Origin: Colwellia sp.
Lineage (GTDB): Bacteria > Pseudomonadota > Gammaproteobacteria > Enterobacterales > Alteromonadaceae
Reading direction: 5' to 3'
NCBI GenBank assembly: GCA_013215655.1
Contig: JABSOX010000017.1
Coordinates: forward strand, 1 to 64,000
DNA: 64,000 nucleotides
A program made the position numbers and the translations under genes. The notes below the pieces were generated by a model. The model saw only the letters and a program-made list of their open reading frames with translations. It made no database searches and was not told where the DNA came from. Positions 8,918 through 18,220 of the stretch are shown in pieces. Each line of letters opens with the position of its first letter. Positions within the stretch are counted from its first letter, which is position 1.

Positions 8918-10348
8918 ATCAAAAGCGTGATTAACCTTTGCAAAAGAGTATTGGGTAGAAAAATTAAAAAAAAATCTCATCAACCTTCATCATCAGGCCC
9001 TCTTGTTTTAACACGTGACCAGCATCCCGTATCACGAAAATTAATGAGTGATAGTGCGCTTAAAGTACTTTATCGTCTCAATAAAAGTGGTTATGACGCT
9101 TATTTAGTGGGTGGTGGTGTGCGCGATATATTATTGGGTATTGAACCTAAAGATTTTGATATTGCCACCGATGCCACACCCGAACAAATTAAAGAGCTTT
9201 TTCGTAACTGCCGTTTAATTGGTCGCCGATTTAGACTTGCACATATTGTTTTTGGCAGAGAAATCATTGAAGTAGCAACCTTTAGAGGTCATCACGATAG
9301 CGCATCACCTAAAGAAAAGAGTTGTCAAAAAACATCTAAGCAAAGTGAAGATGGCATGTTACTACGTGACAATATTTACGGCAGTATCGAAGAAGATGCC
9401 GAGCGTCGAGATTTCACTATTAATGCCCTTTATTATTCAACCAAAGATTTTAAAGTGTATGATTTTGCCAATGGTATTGCCGATATAGAAGATCGAAAAA
9501 TTCGTTTAATTGGAGATCCCGAAACACGTTATCGAGAAGATCCGGTACGAATGATCAGAGCAATACGTTTTGCCACTAAATTAAACATGCAGATCAGCAC
9601 TGAAACAGAAGCGCCGATCAAAGAACTTGGCTCATTGTTAGGTAACATTCCGCCGGCGAGAATGTTTGAAGAATTTTTAAAACTCTTTATGTCAGGCAAA
9701 GCGTTTGAAAACTTTGAGCAGTTAAGAAAATACGATTTGTTTCGCTATTTCTTCCCCGTAGCAGACCAATGTTTAGAACAAAAAAATGAGCCCTATTTAG
9801 AAGACTTTATCAATCTCGCCTTAAAGAATACCGACAAGCGTATTAATAACGAACAACGTGTTACCCCAGCATTCTTATTTGCGGCAATGTTATGGTATCC
9901 ATTACAAACACAAGTCAAACGTTTACGAATTGAAACTCAACTCACCCCACAAGATGCATTTTTTGCCGCTTTAGGTGAAATAATGGCTGAGCAGCAACGC
10001 AGTATTGCTATTCCCAAACGTTTTCAAAGTGTGATGAAAGACATTTGGATCTTACAAGATAAACTTGAGAGACGTGAAGGTAAAAGGGCTTATAAAGCAT
10101 TTGAACATCCTAAATTTAGAGCCGGATACGATTTCTTATTGCTTAGGGCTGAAATAGAAAGTGCTAATGACGATACAGATAGTTCTAACATACAAGAACT
10201 TGCCAAATGGTGGACCGACTTTCAAGAATGTTCAGCTGATACTCAACAACAAATGATCAAAACTGCATCTTCAATCCGCCCAAGCTCTCGACGCTCCCCT
10301 AGAAAACGAAGAAAACCTAAAGCTAAAGTGAGTGAAAGTTCGAGCTAA
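8915..10348 (+). CDS. pcnB: poly(A) polymerase I
   Basis: Adds poly(A) tails to RNA 3' ends, promoting decay. The nucleotidyltransferase core has LVGGGVRDILLG and the catalytic DFDIATDA, followed by FRNCRLIGRRFRLAH and RDFTINALYY. The C-terminus is basic (RRSPRKRRKPKAK). I place the start at ATT 8915, giving 477 aa: the encoded (M)IKSVINLCKRVLGRK aligns with E. coli MFTRVANFCRKVLSR, and a GAGG site sits five bases upstream. The alternative is GTG 8927. The stop overlaps the folK start. Confidence 0.93.
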   Translation: MIKSVINLCKRVLGRKIKKKSHQPSSSGPLVLTRDQHPVSRKLMSDSALKVLYRLNKSGYDAYLVGGGVRDILLGIEPKDFDIATDATPEQIKELFRNCRLIGRRFRLAHIVFGREIIEVATFRGHHDSASPKEKSCQKTSKQSEDGMLLRDNIYGSIEEDAERRDFTINALYYSTKDFKVYDFANGIADIEDRKIRLIGDPETRYREDPVRMIRAIRFATKLNMQISTETEAPIKELGSLLGNIPPARMFEEFLKLFMSGKAFENFEQLRKYDLFRYFFPVADQCLEQKNEPYLEDFINLALKNTDKRINNEQRVTPAFLFAAMLWYPLQTQVKRLRIETQLTPQDAFFAALGEIMAEQQRSIAIPKRFQSVMKDIWILQDKLERREGKRAYKAFEHPKFRAGYDFLLLRAEIESANDDTDSSNIQELAKWWTDFQECSADTQQQMIKTASSIRPSSRRSPRKRRKPKAKVSESSS

Positions 10349-10842
10349 TGACGCTTGCTTTCATTGGATTAGGCAGTAACTTATGTGATCCACACGCGCA
10401 AATCATCAAGGCAATTGATGTTATTGCGCTAATAGAAAACTGTAAAATCCAAGCTGTTTCTTCTTTATATTTCAGTCGCCCTATGGGACCTCAAGACCAA
10501 CCTGATTATATGAATGCAGTGTTATCACTTGAAACCAATTTATCGGCGATATCCTTGCTCGATACCCTACAAGAAATTGAAAATAAAAGTGGCAGAGTAC
10601 GTAAAGATAATCGCTGGGGCGCCAGAATTTTAGACCTCGATATTTTACTCTACGGCACTGAGGTCATGAACACGACTAGGTTAACAATCCCCCATTACGG
10701 CTTAAAAATACGTGAATTTGTTCTTCTTCCCCTTGCTGAGATCGCTCCTACATTATGCCTACCTGATGGCGATAGCATTCGTGAATTAAGTCAAAACATT
10801 ACAACCAACGGATTAAAAATTCACAGCAAATTGCGGTATTAA
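10348..10842 (+). CDS. folK: 6-hydroxymethyl-7,8-dihydropterin pyrophosphokinase
   Basis: Folate pathway enzyme that transfers pyrophosphate from ATP to hydroxymethyl-dihydropterin. 164 aa with the family opening FIGLGSNL, then YFSRPMGPQDQPDYMNAV, and the signature DNRWGARILDLDILLYG holding the metal-binding Asp pair. The ATG overlaps the pcnB TAA by one base (TAATG), so translation is probably coupled. panB follows after 88 bp. Confidence 0.94.
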   Translation: MTLAFIGLGSNLCDPHAQIIKAIDVIALIENCKIQAVSSLYFSRPMGPQDQPDYMNAVLSLETNLSAISLLDTLQEIENKSGRVRKDNRWGARILDLDILLYGTEVMNTTRLTIPHYGLKIREFVLLPLAEIAPTLCLPDGDSIRELSQNITTNGLKIHSKLRY

Positions 10843-10930
10843 TTTATACTGAGTTGCGATAGGTATACAATTATGCGAAGGTACGCGCACTGAGTAATTA
10901 CTCAAACCTTTTGCAGATTTTGGACTTATT

Positions 10931-11725
10931 ATGGCTAAAATAACTACCTCAACCTTGTTAAAAATGAAACAACAAGGTGAAAAAATTTCTACTATCACCG
11001 CTTACGACGCAAGCTTCGCTAAACTTTTTGATCAAGCAGGTATTCATGCTATTTTGATTGGCGATTCCCTTGGTATGGTTTTGCAAGGACAAGACGATAC
11101 CCTGCCTGTTGATATCGATCACATGACCTATCATACCCAGTCAGTGAAGCGTGGCGTGGCTGACACCTTAATTATCAGTGATATGCCGTTTATGACATAT
11201 GCCACTAAAGAGCAAGCATTTACTAACGCCGCAAAACTTATGCAAGCGGGTGCAAGCATGGTTAAAATGGAAGGTGGAGCATGGTTAGTTGAGACCATTA
11301 AAGGCTTGGTTGAACGTGGTATTCCAGTATGTGCACATCTAGGTTTAACACCACAATCGGTTAATGTTTTTGGTGGTTTCAAAGTTCAAGGCCGAGATAG
11401 TAAAGCGGCGATAAAAATGATAGCTGATGCAAAAACACTCGAAGCAGCTGGCGCACAACTACTCGTTTTAGAATGTATACCTAGCGGCCTAGGTAAGGCA
11501 ATATCAGAAGCTATTACCATACCAACGATAGGTATAGGTGCTGGCAAAGATACCGATGGTCAAATATTAGTTATGCACGATGCTTTAGGAATTTCATGTA
11601 GCTACATGCCAAAATTTTCCCGCAATTTTTTAATTGATACTGGGGACATTAAGAAAGCAATCGAACTCTATATTGCAGAAGTTAGCAATGGTAACTTCCC
11701 CGGCGAAGACCATATTTTTAAGTAA
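10931..11725 (+). CDS. panB: 3-methyl-2-oxobutanoate hydroxymethyltransferase
   Basis: First committed step to pantoate: adds a hydroxymethyl group from 5,10-methylene-THF to ketoisovalerate. 264 aa (E. coli 264) with the conserved [21 protein letters not shown] (metal-site Asp) and VKMEGG segments. panC starts 20 bp downstream, so the two are an operon. The 88-bp gap after folK could hold a promoter of its own. Confidence 0.96.
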   Translation: MAKITTSTLLKMKQQGEKISTITAYDASFAKLFDQAGIHAILIGDSLGMVLQGQDDTLPVDIDHMTYHTQSVKRGVADTLIISDMPFMTYATKEQAFTNAAKLMQAGASMVKMEGGAWLVETIKGLVERGIPVCAHLGLTPQSVNVFGGFKVQGRDSKAAIKMIADAKTLEAAGAQLLVLECIPSGLGKAISEAITIPTIGIGAGKDTDGQILVMHDALGISCSYMPKFSRNFLIDTGDIKKAIELYIAEVSNGNFPGEDHIFK

Positions 11726-11745
11726 ATCTTAATTAAGTATTTAAC

Positions 11746-12591
11746 ATGAAAACAATCAGTGATATTAAAGAATTACGTCAGCAAATTAGCACTTGGCGTC
11801 AACAAGGTTTTACCATATCCTTTGTTCCGACTATGGGTAATTTACACGCGGGTCATATCTCATTGGTAACAGCAGCACATAAACACGCAGATAAAGTTGT
11901 TGCGAGTATTTTTGTCAATCCGATGCAGTTTGGCGTTAATGAAGATATCGAAAATTATCCTCGTACTATGGAGTCAGACCAACAAAAGCTTACCGCGGCA
12001 GGTACCGACTTATTATTTACACCAACACCTGAAATTATCTACCCTAAAGGACTTGATAAACAAAGCTACGTTGAAGTACCTAACGTATCAGATGGTTATT
12101 GTGGTGAAAGTCGTCCGGGTCATTTTCGTGGTGTATCTACCGTGGTGTGTAAGTTATTTAACTTAGTACAACCTGATGTCGCTTGTTTTGGCTTAAAAGA
12201 CTACCAGCAAGTCCAAGTTATTCAAACTATGGTTGAAGACTTATCTATGCCCATTAAAATTATTCCGGTGGCAACAGTGCGAGAAACGTCTGGTTTAGCA
12301 CTAAGTTCTCGTAATGGTTATTTAACAGAAGAAGAGTTAAAAATAGCACCCGCATTAAGCCAAAATATTCAATGGTTGGCAAAACAAGTAGCCACCAACA
12401 ATGACTTTATTGGTTTAGCAAAACAAGCTGCTTCATTTATTGATAATGCCGGTATGAAAACAGATTACATTCATATTTGCCACGCTCGCACACTACAACC
12501 CGCCAGTGAAGACGATAAAGAAATTGTGATTTTAGCAGCAGCACACTGTGGTAAAGCGAGGTTAATAGATAATCAGCAAGTAAGCTTGTAA
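11746..12591 (+). CDS. panC: pantothenate synthetase
   Basis: ATP-dependent condensation of pantoate and beta-alanine. 281 aa, normal length. It has the HIGH-type motif in [14 protein letters not shown], then [15 protein letters not shown] and the KMSKS-equivalent LSSRNGYL. Beta-alanine is likely supplied by the convergent panP gene across the terminator at 12597. Confidence 0.96.
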   Translation: MKTISDIKELRQQISTWRQQGFTISFVPTMGNLHAGHISLVTAAHKHADKVVASIFVNPMQFGVNEDIENYPRTMESDQQKLTAAGTDLLFTPTPEIIYPKGLDKQSYVEVPNVSDGYCGESRPGHFRGVSTVVCKLFNLVQPDVACFGLKDYQQVQVIQTMVEDLSMPIKIIPVATVRETSGLALSSRNGYLTEEELKIAPALSQNIQWLAKQVATNNDFIGLAKQAASFIDNAGMKTDYIHICHARTLQPASEDDKEIVILAAAHCGKARLIDNQQVSL

Positions 12592-12596
12592 ATAAA

Positions 12597-12623
12597 AAAG
12601 CGATATATTGAATATCGCTTTAT
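12597..12623. terminator. bidirectional Rho-independent terminator, panC/panP
   Basis: AAAGCGATAT, a 5-base loop, then ATATCGCTTT: a 10-bp stem with A and T runs on the two sides. It serves both convergent genes. Confidence 0.8.
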
Positions 12624-12649
12624 TTGTCTTAAGGCATGACCCTAAACGT

Positions 12650-14284
12650 TTATTTCTTTGTCATCGCCAATAGTTTAGGTAAAAAGGTCTCACTTTCTTT
12701 AGCTAACTCAATTTGTTCCGCAAGTACATCTAACAAAATGTCTTTAGAAGTTAAAGGATTCGCTAATACCACTCTAAATACCAATATTTTATGCCCTTGA
12801 TAGCGCCCTACTTCAATTCGTGTACGCGAAACAAACGATTTACCATTTTCACGTTGACGCTTCTGAATAAACTTAGTGAGGTTATGTAATAAACTATTAA
12901 TTTCAGCTTGTTGCTCATCATCTGCCTTTGCTAATAATTGTTGAACCGCTTGAGGTACATAACGATAAGTTAATAAGCATAATTCAGGGCGCGTGATCAG
13001 TTCAAAGTCTTGATGTTGGTTAATGAGGTCAGCAAAATAATTAGCTTTTTCAATTCCTTGGTTAATCAACATTTCGTAACCCGGGCGACTAATAATATGC
13101 AAACTTGCATACACTAACATTGCCATGCCCGAACGTGAGCCTTCTAACGTATGACTCCCTAAATCTTTTGAACCTTTACGCAAGATATATTCGGCATGAT
13201 GCTCAATCGCAGCAACTGCGGCAGGATTTTTGAAAACAACTAAACCAGCCCCCATAGGAACATACATTTGCTTATGAGCATCAATAGTTACGGAGTCGGC
13301 ACGTTCAATGCCTTTTAATAGAGGTCGATGCTTATTAGAAAGCAAGGTGGCTCCGCCCCAAGCAGCATCAACATGAAAGTTACAGGCAAACTCTTCGGCA
13401 ATATCCGCAATACGGTCGAGGGGATCAACATTTCCTGTTTCGGTGGTACCAGCAACACCAACAATGCTTAATATTTTAATATTTTCTTGAGCTAAAGACA
13501 GACATTTTTCATGTAACTTATGACAATCAATTTTGTTAAATTCATCTGTTGGTATTGCGATAACACTCTCTTGACCAATACCTAAAATATCCGCTGACTT
13601 CTTTAGGGAATAATGACCACGTTCTGAGACCAAAATAGCTAAGCCATCATAACCATAATGTTTTAGTGCTTTAAATAGGCCCTCACGAGCAATTCCTTTA
13701 AAGTTTCCATCTGCTTTGAGTAGATTGTTGCGGGCCACCCATAATGCCGTTAAATTAGCTACTGTTCCCCCTGAACAAAAAGCGCCTAAAGAATGGTTAG
13801 CACTGTGCATCCACTGTTGATAAAAGCTTTCATTATCTTGATAAACCAAACGATGCATCATGCCTAAAACTTGACGTTCCAACGGTGTAAAGGCTTTTGA
13901 TGTTTCCACTTTAACCAAGTTTTGGTTTAAGCCAATCATCAATTTTGATAAAGGTAGAATAAAATAAGGTAAGGCTGAGGTCATATGCCCAATAAAGCTT
14001 GGACTTGAAGTATGCACTGACTGAGCAACTAATTTGTCTAACAAATGATGCATATGATCAGAAACAAAACTTGGCTGCTCAGGGATCGCCGAGCAGGCAA
14101 AATCTTTTTCGATTTCTGTTAGGCGTTGCTCTGTGGCAACAATATGATTGCCAAGAAAGCCCGCCAAATTCTGTGAAATTTCCTGTTCTATAGCTCCCAG
14201 AGTAGAATCTGGCGCTTCAGGAATAGTAAAAATTCTATGTAAAGACTCTTGAGTCGCTTCTGCGATGCGCTTATTAGTCGCCAT
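12650..14284 (-). CDS. panP: PLP-dependent aspartate 1-decarboxylase
   Basis: Group II PLP decarboxylase, 544 aa. The PLP lysine is in VTIDAHKQMYVP, preceded by FHVDAAWGG (the Asp that holds the PLP ring nitrogen). PanP makes beta-alanine from aspartate in Vibrio and related genera that lack pyruvoyl-dependent PanD. Its position opposite panBC supports that role over glutamate decarboxylase or a siderophore-type decarboxylase, which share the fold. The start ATG 14284 begins MATNKRIAEA. Confidence 0.88.
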   Translation of the reverse strand: MATNKRIAEATQESLHRIFTIPEAPDSTLGAIEQEISQNLAGFLGNHIVATEQRLTEIEKDFACSAIPEQPSFVSDHMHHLLDKLVAQSVHTSSPSFIGHMTSALPYFILPLSKLMIGLNQNLVKVETSKAFTPLERQVLGMMHRLVYQDNESFYQQWMHSANHSLGAFCSGGTVANLTALWVARNNLLKADGNFKGIAREGLFKALKHYGYDGLAILVSERGHYSLKKSADILGIGQESVIAIPTDEFNKIDCHKLHEKCLSLAQENIKILSIVGVAGTTETGNVDPLDRIADIAEEFACNFHVDAAWGGATLLSNKHRPLLKGIERADSVTIDAHKQMYVPMGAGLVVFKNPAAVAAIEHHAEYILRKGSKDLGSHTLEGSRSGMAMLVYASLHIISRPGYEMLINQGIEKANYFADLINQHQDFELITRPELCLLTYRYVPQAVQQLLAKADDEQQAEINSLLHNLTKFIQKRQRENGKSFVSRTRIEVGRYQGHKILVFRVVLANPLTSKDILLDVLAEQIELAKESETFLPKLLAMTKK

Positions 14285-14379
14285 GCCTATTTGTTCACTT
14301 CTATCGCCTCAAATGGTAAATGAGGTGTTTTTAGTTAATGCGGCACTTTAATAAAAATTGAGGTAAATGTCTCTACTTT

Positions 14380-14640
14380 TTGATCAGTTATGGCTATACC
14401 ATAGAAGTAGTAAGATACATTAAGCCCAATTCTACTAATAACAAACTTGTTAAGGCCATAAATAATACTTGTTTTTTAATATTGGTTGTCATTTTATTCA
14501 TCCATAAAGTTTATGTAAGTTATTACTTACAATATCTAGACCAAGATAAACAACCCATTGATTTCAAAAGAAAAGCAAATTTAAAAACACTAAACACCAT
14601 AAAAGTTAATTTTAATATTGACCACTTTATGGTTAATTAA
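14380..14640 (+). CDS. doubtful small ORF with one membrane segment
   Basis: An 86-codon frame from a TTG start in the AT-rich gap between panP and the binding-protein gene. It contains one hydrophobic stretch (CFLILVVILFIHKVYV, about 31-46) and a Lys-rich tail. No good ribosome-binding site and no recognisable family. It may be non-coding. Confidence 0.22.
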   Translation: MISYGYTIEVVRYIKPNSTNNKLVKAINNTCFLILVVILFIHKVYVSYYLQYLDQDKQPIDFKRKANLKTLNTIKVNFNIDHFMVN

Positions 14641-14716
14641 ACTAAAAAAATATATCTTTAAGTAATATACAACGAATCAACAGTTATCATGTTGCTTATC
14701 TAAGAAAGTTATAATA

Positions 14717-15502
14717 TTAGTGAAAGTAGCTATCTAATATTATTTGAATAACACCATCTGATTTCAGTTCAATTATGGTCTGTTTCAATTTATTTTGAAT
14801 AAATTTAGGTGTGCTGTTAGTACACACTAAGTAAATTTCGTTTTGTTTTAAGGTTAAAGGTGCTCCAAGTTTGCTCACAAGCATTTTTTCTTTTTTTGCA
14901 AGAAAGAGAAGTATAGGTATTGCTCCCCCGACAGCATCAATTCGTCCTTTTTTCAATAAACGGATGGTATCAATATATTCTGATGGCGTAATGATTGTAA
15001 AGCTTTTGTCCTGATGAAGTTTCTCATGAAAATATAGCCCTAATGGTATGGCAATAGTCATATTTTTTAGATCGGAATAACTATCAAGTTTAATATTTGA
15101 ACTGGCTAGTATTCCCATGTTCACTTGAAAACCGATCGGTTCGATTAATGTTAATTGTTTACTCTCAGGAGTATCTGCTTGTAATTGACAAACACTACTT
15201 TTATTTTTCATCAACAAAGTAATGCGTCTAGGCGGCAAGATTAGATTAAATTTTCCAATACCGCTTCTATCCATTATTTTATTTAAGACCTCAAACAACA
15301 CACCTTTTTTTTGCCCACTAGGTGATTCAAAGCCATAAGGAATTTGTTGCATAGTAACCATGAATAGTTCAGATGAGGTAGCAATGTCCTTTGAAAATAC
15401 GTCAGAGGAAAAAAATAAAGCACATATTAAACAAAGAGCTGCGAAAGATATGCTTAATCTATTAACGTTTTTTGCACTTAACCTTCTATATAGTTTGGAC
15501 AC
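14717..15502 (-). CDS. periplasmic solute-binding protein (SBP family 3)
   Basis: 261 aa with an uncleaved or type I signal (hydrophobic about 18-33, FAALCLICALFFSSDVFS). It is followed by a family 3 binding-protein domain: YGFESPSGQKKGVLFEVLNKI near the start, a PPRRITLLMKN region and a C-terminal QTIIELKSDGVIQIILDSYF. There is no transporter gene beside it, so it may be an orphan sensor or binding protein. Ligand unknown. Confidence 0.75.
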   Translation of the reverse strand: MSKLYRRLSAKNVNRLSISFAALCLICALFFSSDVFSKDIATSSELFMVTMQQIPYGFESPSGQKKGVLFEVLNKIMDRSGIGKFNLILPPRRITLLMKNKSSVCQLQADTPESKQLTLIEPIGFQVNMGILASSNIKLDSYSDLKNMTIAIPLGLYFHEKLHQDKSFTIITPSEYIDTIRLLKKGRIDAVGGAIPILLFLAKKEKMLVSKLGAPLTLKQNEIYLVCTNSTPKFIQNKLKQTIIELKSDGVIQIILDSYFH

Positions 15503-15640
15503 ATTACCCCTACTAAAACACTAATATCAGCATTATTATTAATAGTAGTGTCTAAAATGGAATAAAACAGGGGTCTAAAACTATTTAAGAAAACTGTTTA
15601 AATAATCCGTTTGAATTAAACTATACAAACTAGAATTTGA

Positions 15641-16330
15641 TTAGCCCAGCAATAATTGCCAACACTTTTGACCGCTCGCTTGATACTTAGCTTCAAATGG
15701 CGTTAATGGCTGAGAATCGCTAACTTCAACAATATCACCCTGTCGACCAGCGATATCAGCCGCCTGTTGAAACTCTTCTAAGTACAAGCGCCAGTTACTA
15801 CGTAAAATTATTTCTTTACCAATATGAATTAATTCAGGAAAAACAGCGCTACCATGCCATCGACGTTGCAGATGTTTAGATTTAGGCCATGGATTCGGAT
15901 ATAAAACAAAATGTTGAGCAACTGACCATTTTGCTTGTACAACTAAACGATAAAAATCATTTAAGTCGGCGCGTATTAAATGATAATTACTCACCTGTTC
16001 AACACTATCTTTTTTTGTTAACTCCACAACATTACGATTTACTCGATGTGCTGATTTATCAACACCAATCACTAATGCGTTAGGGTTACGCTGCGCTAAT
16101 AAACGTGTACTTTGACCAACGCCACAACAAGAATCTAAAATAATATCACCATCAAAGGCCTGTACTATTTGATCAATTTCAGCAAAAGCTTGTTGGGTAT
16201 GTGCTTGATAAGGCTTTTTAGACGGATACTGTAAATGCCGATGAACCACTTCTTCGAGTTTCTCATGGATCCCCGTTTGATTGGTTATTATCACTTTAGA
16301 ATCGCCAGTTATTATCATTTCTTTTGTCAT
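15641..16330 (-). CDS. TrmB-family SAM-dependent methyltransferase
   Basis: 229 aa related to tRNA (guanine-46-N7)-methyltransferase. It has a SAM-binding loop LDSCCGVGQST, a post-I acidic residue in VIGVDKS, an ADLNDFYR stretch and the TrmB-like NPWPKSKHLQRRWHG (canonical TrmB reads PDPWxKxxHxKRR). It then diverges from TrmB (FPELIHIGKEIILRSNW). It is probably a paralogue with a different RNA target; an ordinary trmB is expected elsewhere in the genome. Confidence 0.72.
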   Translation of the reverse strand: MTKEMIITGDSKVIITNQTGIHEKLEEVVHRHLQYPSKKPYQAHTQQAFAEIDQIVQAFDGDIILDSCCGVGQSTRLLAQRNPNALVIGVDKSAHRVNRNVVELTKKDSVEQVSNYHLIRADLNDFYRLVVQAKWSVAQHFVLYPNPWPKSKHLQRRWHGSAVFPELIHIGKEIILRSNWRLYLEEFQQAADIAGRQGDIVEVSDSQPLTPFEAKYQASGQKCWQLLLG

Positions 16331-16357
16331 CGTTTTCTTAATTTTAATAAATAGAGA

Positions 16358-17131
16358 TTAGCTACGTAAACCAATGCCTTTTGAGATCAGGGTCATGGCA
16401 ATAATAAATAAGGTAACAATAAAAGCTATCAAGACTGAAAATGCCAGTGTTAAGCTGACATCACTAATACCAAGAAAGCCATAACGAAAAGCGTTAACCA
16501 TATAAACAATAGGATTTATTTGCGAAACGCCTTGCCAAAATTCAGGTAATAAACTGATCGAATAAAAAACTCCGCCCAAATAGGTTAATGGCGTTAATAT
16601 AAAGGTTGGAATAATGGAAATATCATCAAAACTATTCGCAAAAACGGCATTAATTAAACCACCTAAAGCAAAGGTTGCAGAAGTTAACGAAACGGTGGCA
16701 ATGATCACCCAAATATTATGAATTTGAATATCGACAAATAATAATGAAACCAAAGTAACAATAGTACCAACTAACATCCCCCGCGCCATACCTCCGCCAA
16801 CATAACCCGCAACAATCACCCATGTTGGCACAGGAGCAACCAACATTTCTTCAACATTGCGCTGCCATTTAGCACTAAAAAATGACGAGGCAACATTTGA
16901 GTATGAGTTAGTGATTACGCTCATCATAATAAGGCCAGGTACAATAAACGACATATAATCGAAGCCGCTCATTTCGCCGATACGAGAACCAATCAAAGAA
17001 CCAAAAATTACAAAATACAAACTGATAGTGATCGCTGGCGGCACCAGTGTTTGCACCCAAATACGCATAAAACGATTGATTTCTTTATATAAAATACTTT
17101 TTAATGCAATGGCATTAACTTTTGATGACAT
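16358..17131 (-). CDS. yadH: ABC-2 type transporter permease YadH
   Basis: 257 aa with six predicted membrane helices and an ABC-2 signature around GGVFYSISLLPEFWQ and NPIVYMVNAFRYGFLG. It follows the ATPase gene by one base and closely resembles E. coli YadH. The pair forms an exporter of unknown substrate in the inner membrane. Confidence 0.88.
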   Translation of the reverse strand: MSSKVNAIALKSILYKEINRFMRIWVQTLVPPAITISLYFVIFGSLIGSRIGEMSGFDYMSFIVPGLIMMSVITNSYSNVASSFFSAKWQRNVEEMLVAPVPTWVIVAGYVGGGMARGMLVGTIVTLVSLLFVDIQIHNIWVIIATVSLTSATFALGGLINAVFANSFDDISIIPTFILTPLTYLGGVFYSISLLPEFWQGVSQINPIVYMVNAFRYGFLGISDVSLTLAFSVLIAFIVTLFIIAMTLISKGIGLRS

Positions 17132-17132
17132 T

Positions 17133-18068
17133 TTAATTCACTTCCTGTTTAACCGCTTGACCACTACCAACAAGACTAACAAATAGCTCTTCTAAACGAT
17201 TACTTTTATTACGCATACTGTGTACATTAATATTCTGTGCACTGAGTTGGGCAAAAACATTATTAATAAGCTGTGATTTTTTGATATCAATTTCTAGCGT
17301 ATGATCATCAGTTAAACGTACAGCAAAACCGTCAAGCTGTGGTGTATCACTAATTTTGTCGATATCTAAGACAATGGTTTCTTGATCAAGTGTAGCTAAT
17401 AACGATTTCATATCAGTATTTTTAACAATAACGCCGGAATCTATAATCGCAATATTTCGACATAACATTTCCGCTTCTTCCAAATAGTGTGTCGTTAATA
17501 TTATGGTGATGCCTTGTTGGTTTAGTTCTCTTAGAAAGTCCCACATTGAACGGCGTAGTTCAATATCAACACCAGCGGTAGGTTCATCCAAAATAAGCAT
17601 TTGCGGTTCATGCATTAAAGCGCGAGCAATCATTAAACGACGCTTCATACCACCAGACAACATCCGTCCAGCGTCATTACGTTTATCCCATAAGTCGAGC
17701 TGTTTTAAGTACTTTTCTGCACGCTTAAATGCTAGTGGTCGTTCAACACCATAATAGCCCGCTTGATTCACTAATATGGTTAATAATGTTTCAAACTGAT
17801 TAAAATTAAATTCTTGTGGGACAAGCCCTAAATAACTTTTTGCTTGCTCAAGTTCTTTATCAATATCATGGCCAAATACTTTTACCGTGCCTGCGGTTTT
17901 ATTCACCAATGAGGTGATCACCCCAATGGTTGTTGATTTACCCGCGCCATTAGGTCCAAGTAATGCAAAAAAATCGCCTTGTTCAACGGTAAGGTCAATT
18001 CCTTTAAGTGCTTTAAAGCCACCTTTGTATATTTTTTCTAAATTGGAAATTTCTAGTGCTTTTTTCAT
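17133..18068 (-). CDS. yadG: ABC transporter ATP-binding protein YadG
   Basis: Walker A GPNGAGKST, signature LSGGMKRRL, Walker B MLILDEPTAGVD and a H-loop TTHYLEEAE. The sequence VNQAGYYGVERP and the C-terminal SMRNKSNRLEELFVSLV are near-identical to E. coli YadG. I prefer ATG 18068 (MKKALEIS) to a TTG seven codons upstream because AAGG-type sites precede the ATG. Length is about 311 aa. It is coupled to yadH. Confidence 0.88.
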   Translation of the reverse strand: MKKALEISNLEKIYKGGFKALKGIDLTVEQGDFFALLGPNGAGKSTTIGVITSLVNKTAGTVKVFGHDIDKELEQAKSYLGLVPQEFNFNQFETLLTILVNQAGYYGVERPLAFKRAEKYLKQLDLWDKRNDAGRMLSGGMKRRLMIARALMHEPQMLILDEPTAGVDIELRRSMWDFLRELNQQGITIILTTHYLEEAEMLCRNIAIIDSGVIVKNTDMKSLLATLDQETIVLDIDKISDTPQLDGFAVRLTDDHTLEIDIKKSQLINNVFAQLSAQNINVHSMRNKSNRLEELFVSLVGSGQAVKQEVN

Positions 18069-18220
18069 TACCTTAACCTTGAGCAGCAAGCAGATTTATT
18101 AGATGAGGCATTTTTATGCAATTTCAACCATGTAAACTTTTTATCTCTGTATTTGAACTCGAATAGTTGCCTTTAAATTGTATACAATCTAAAGTACGCG
18201 CATCAAAACAAGGAAATATT

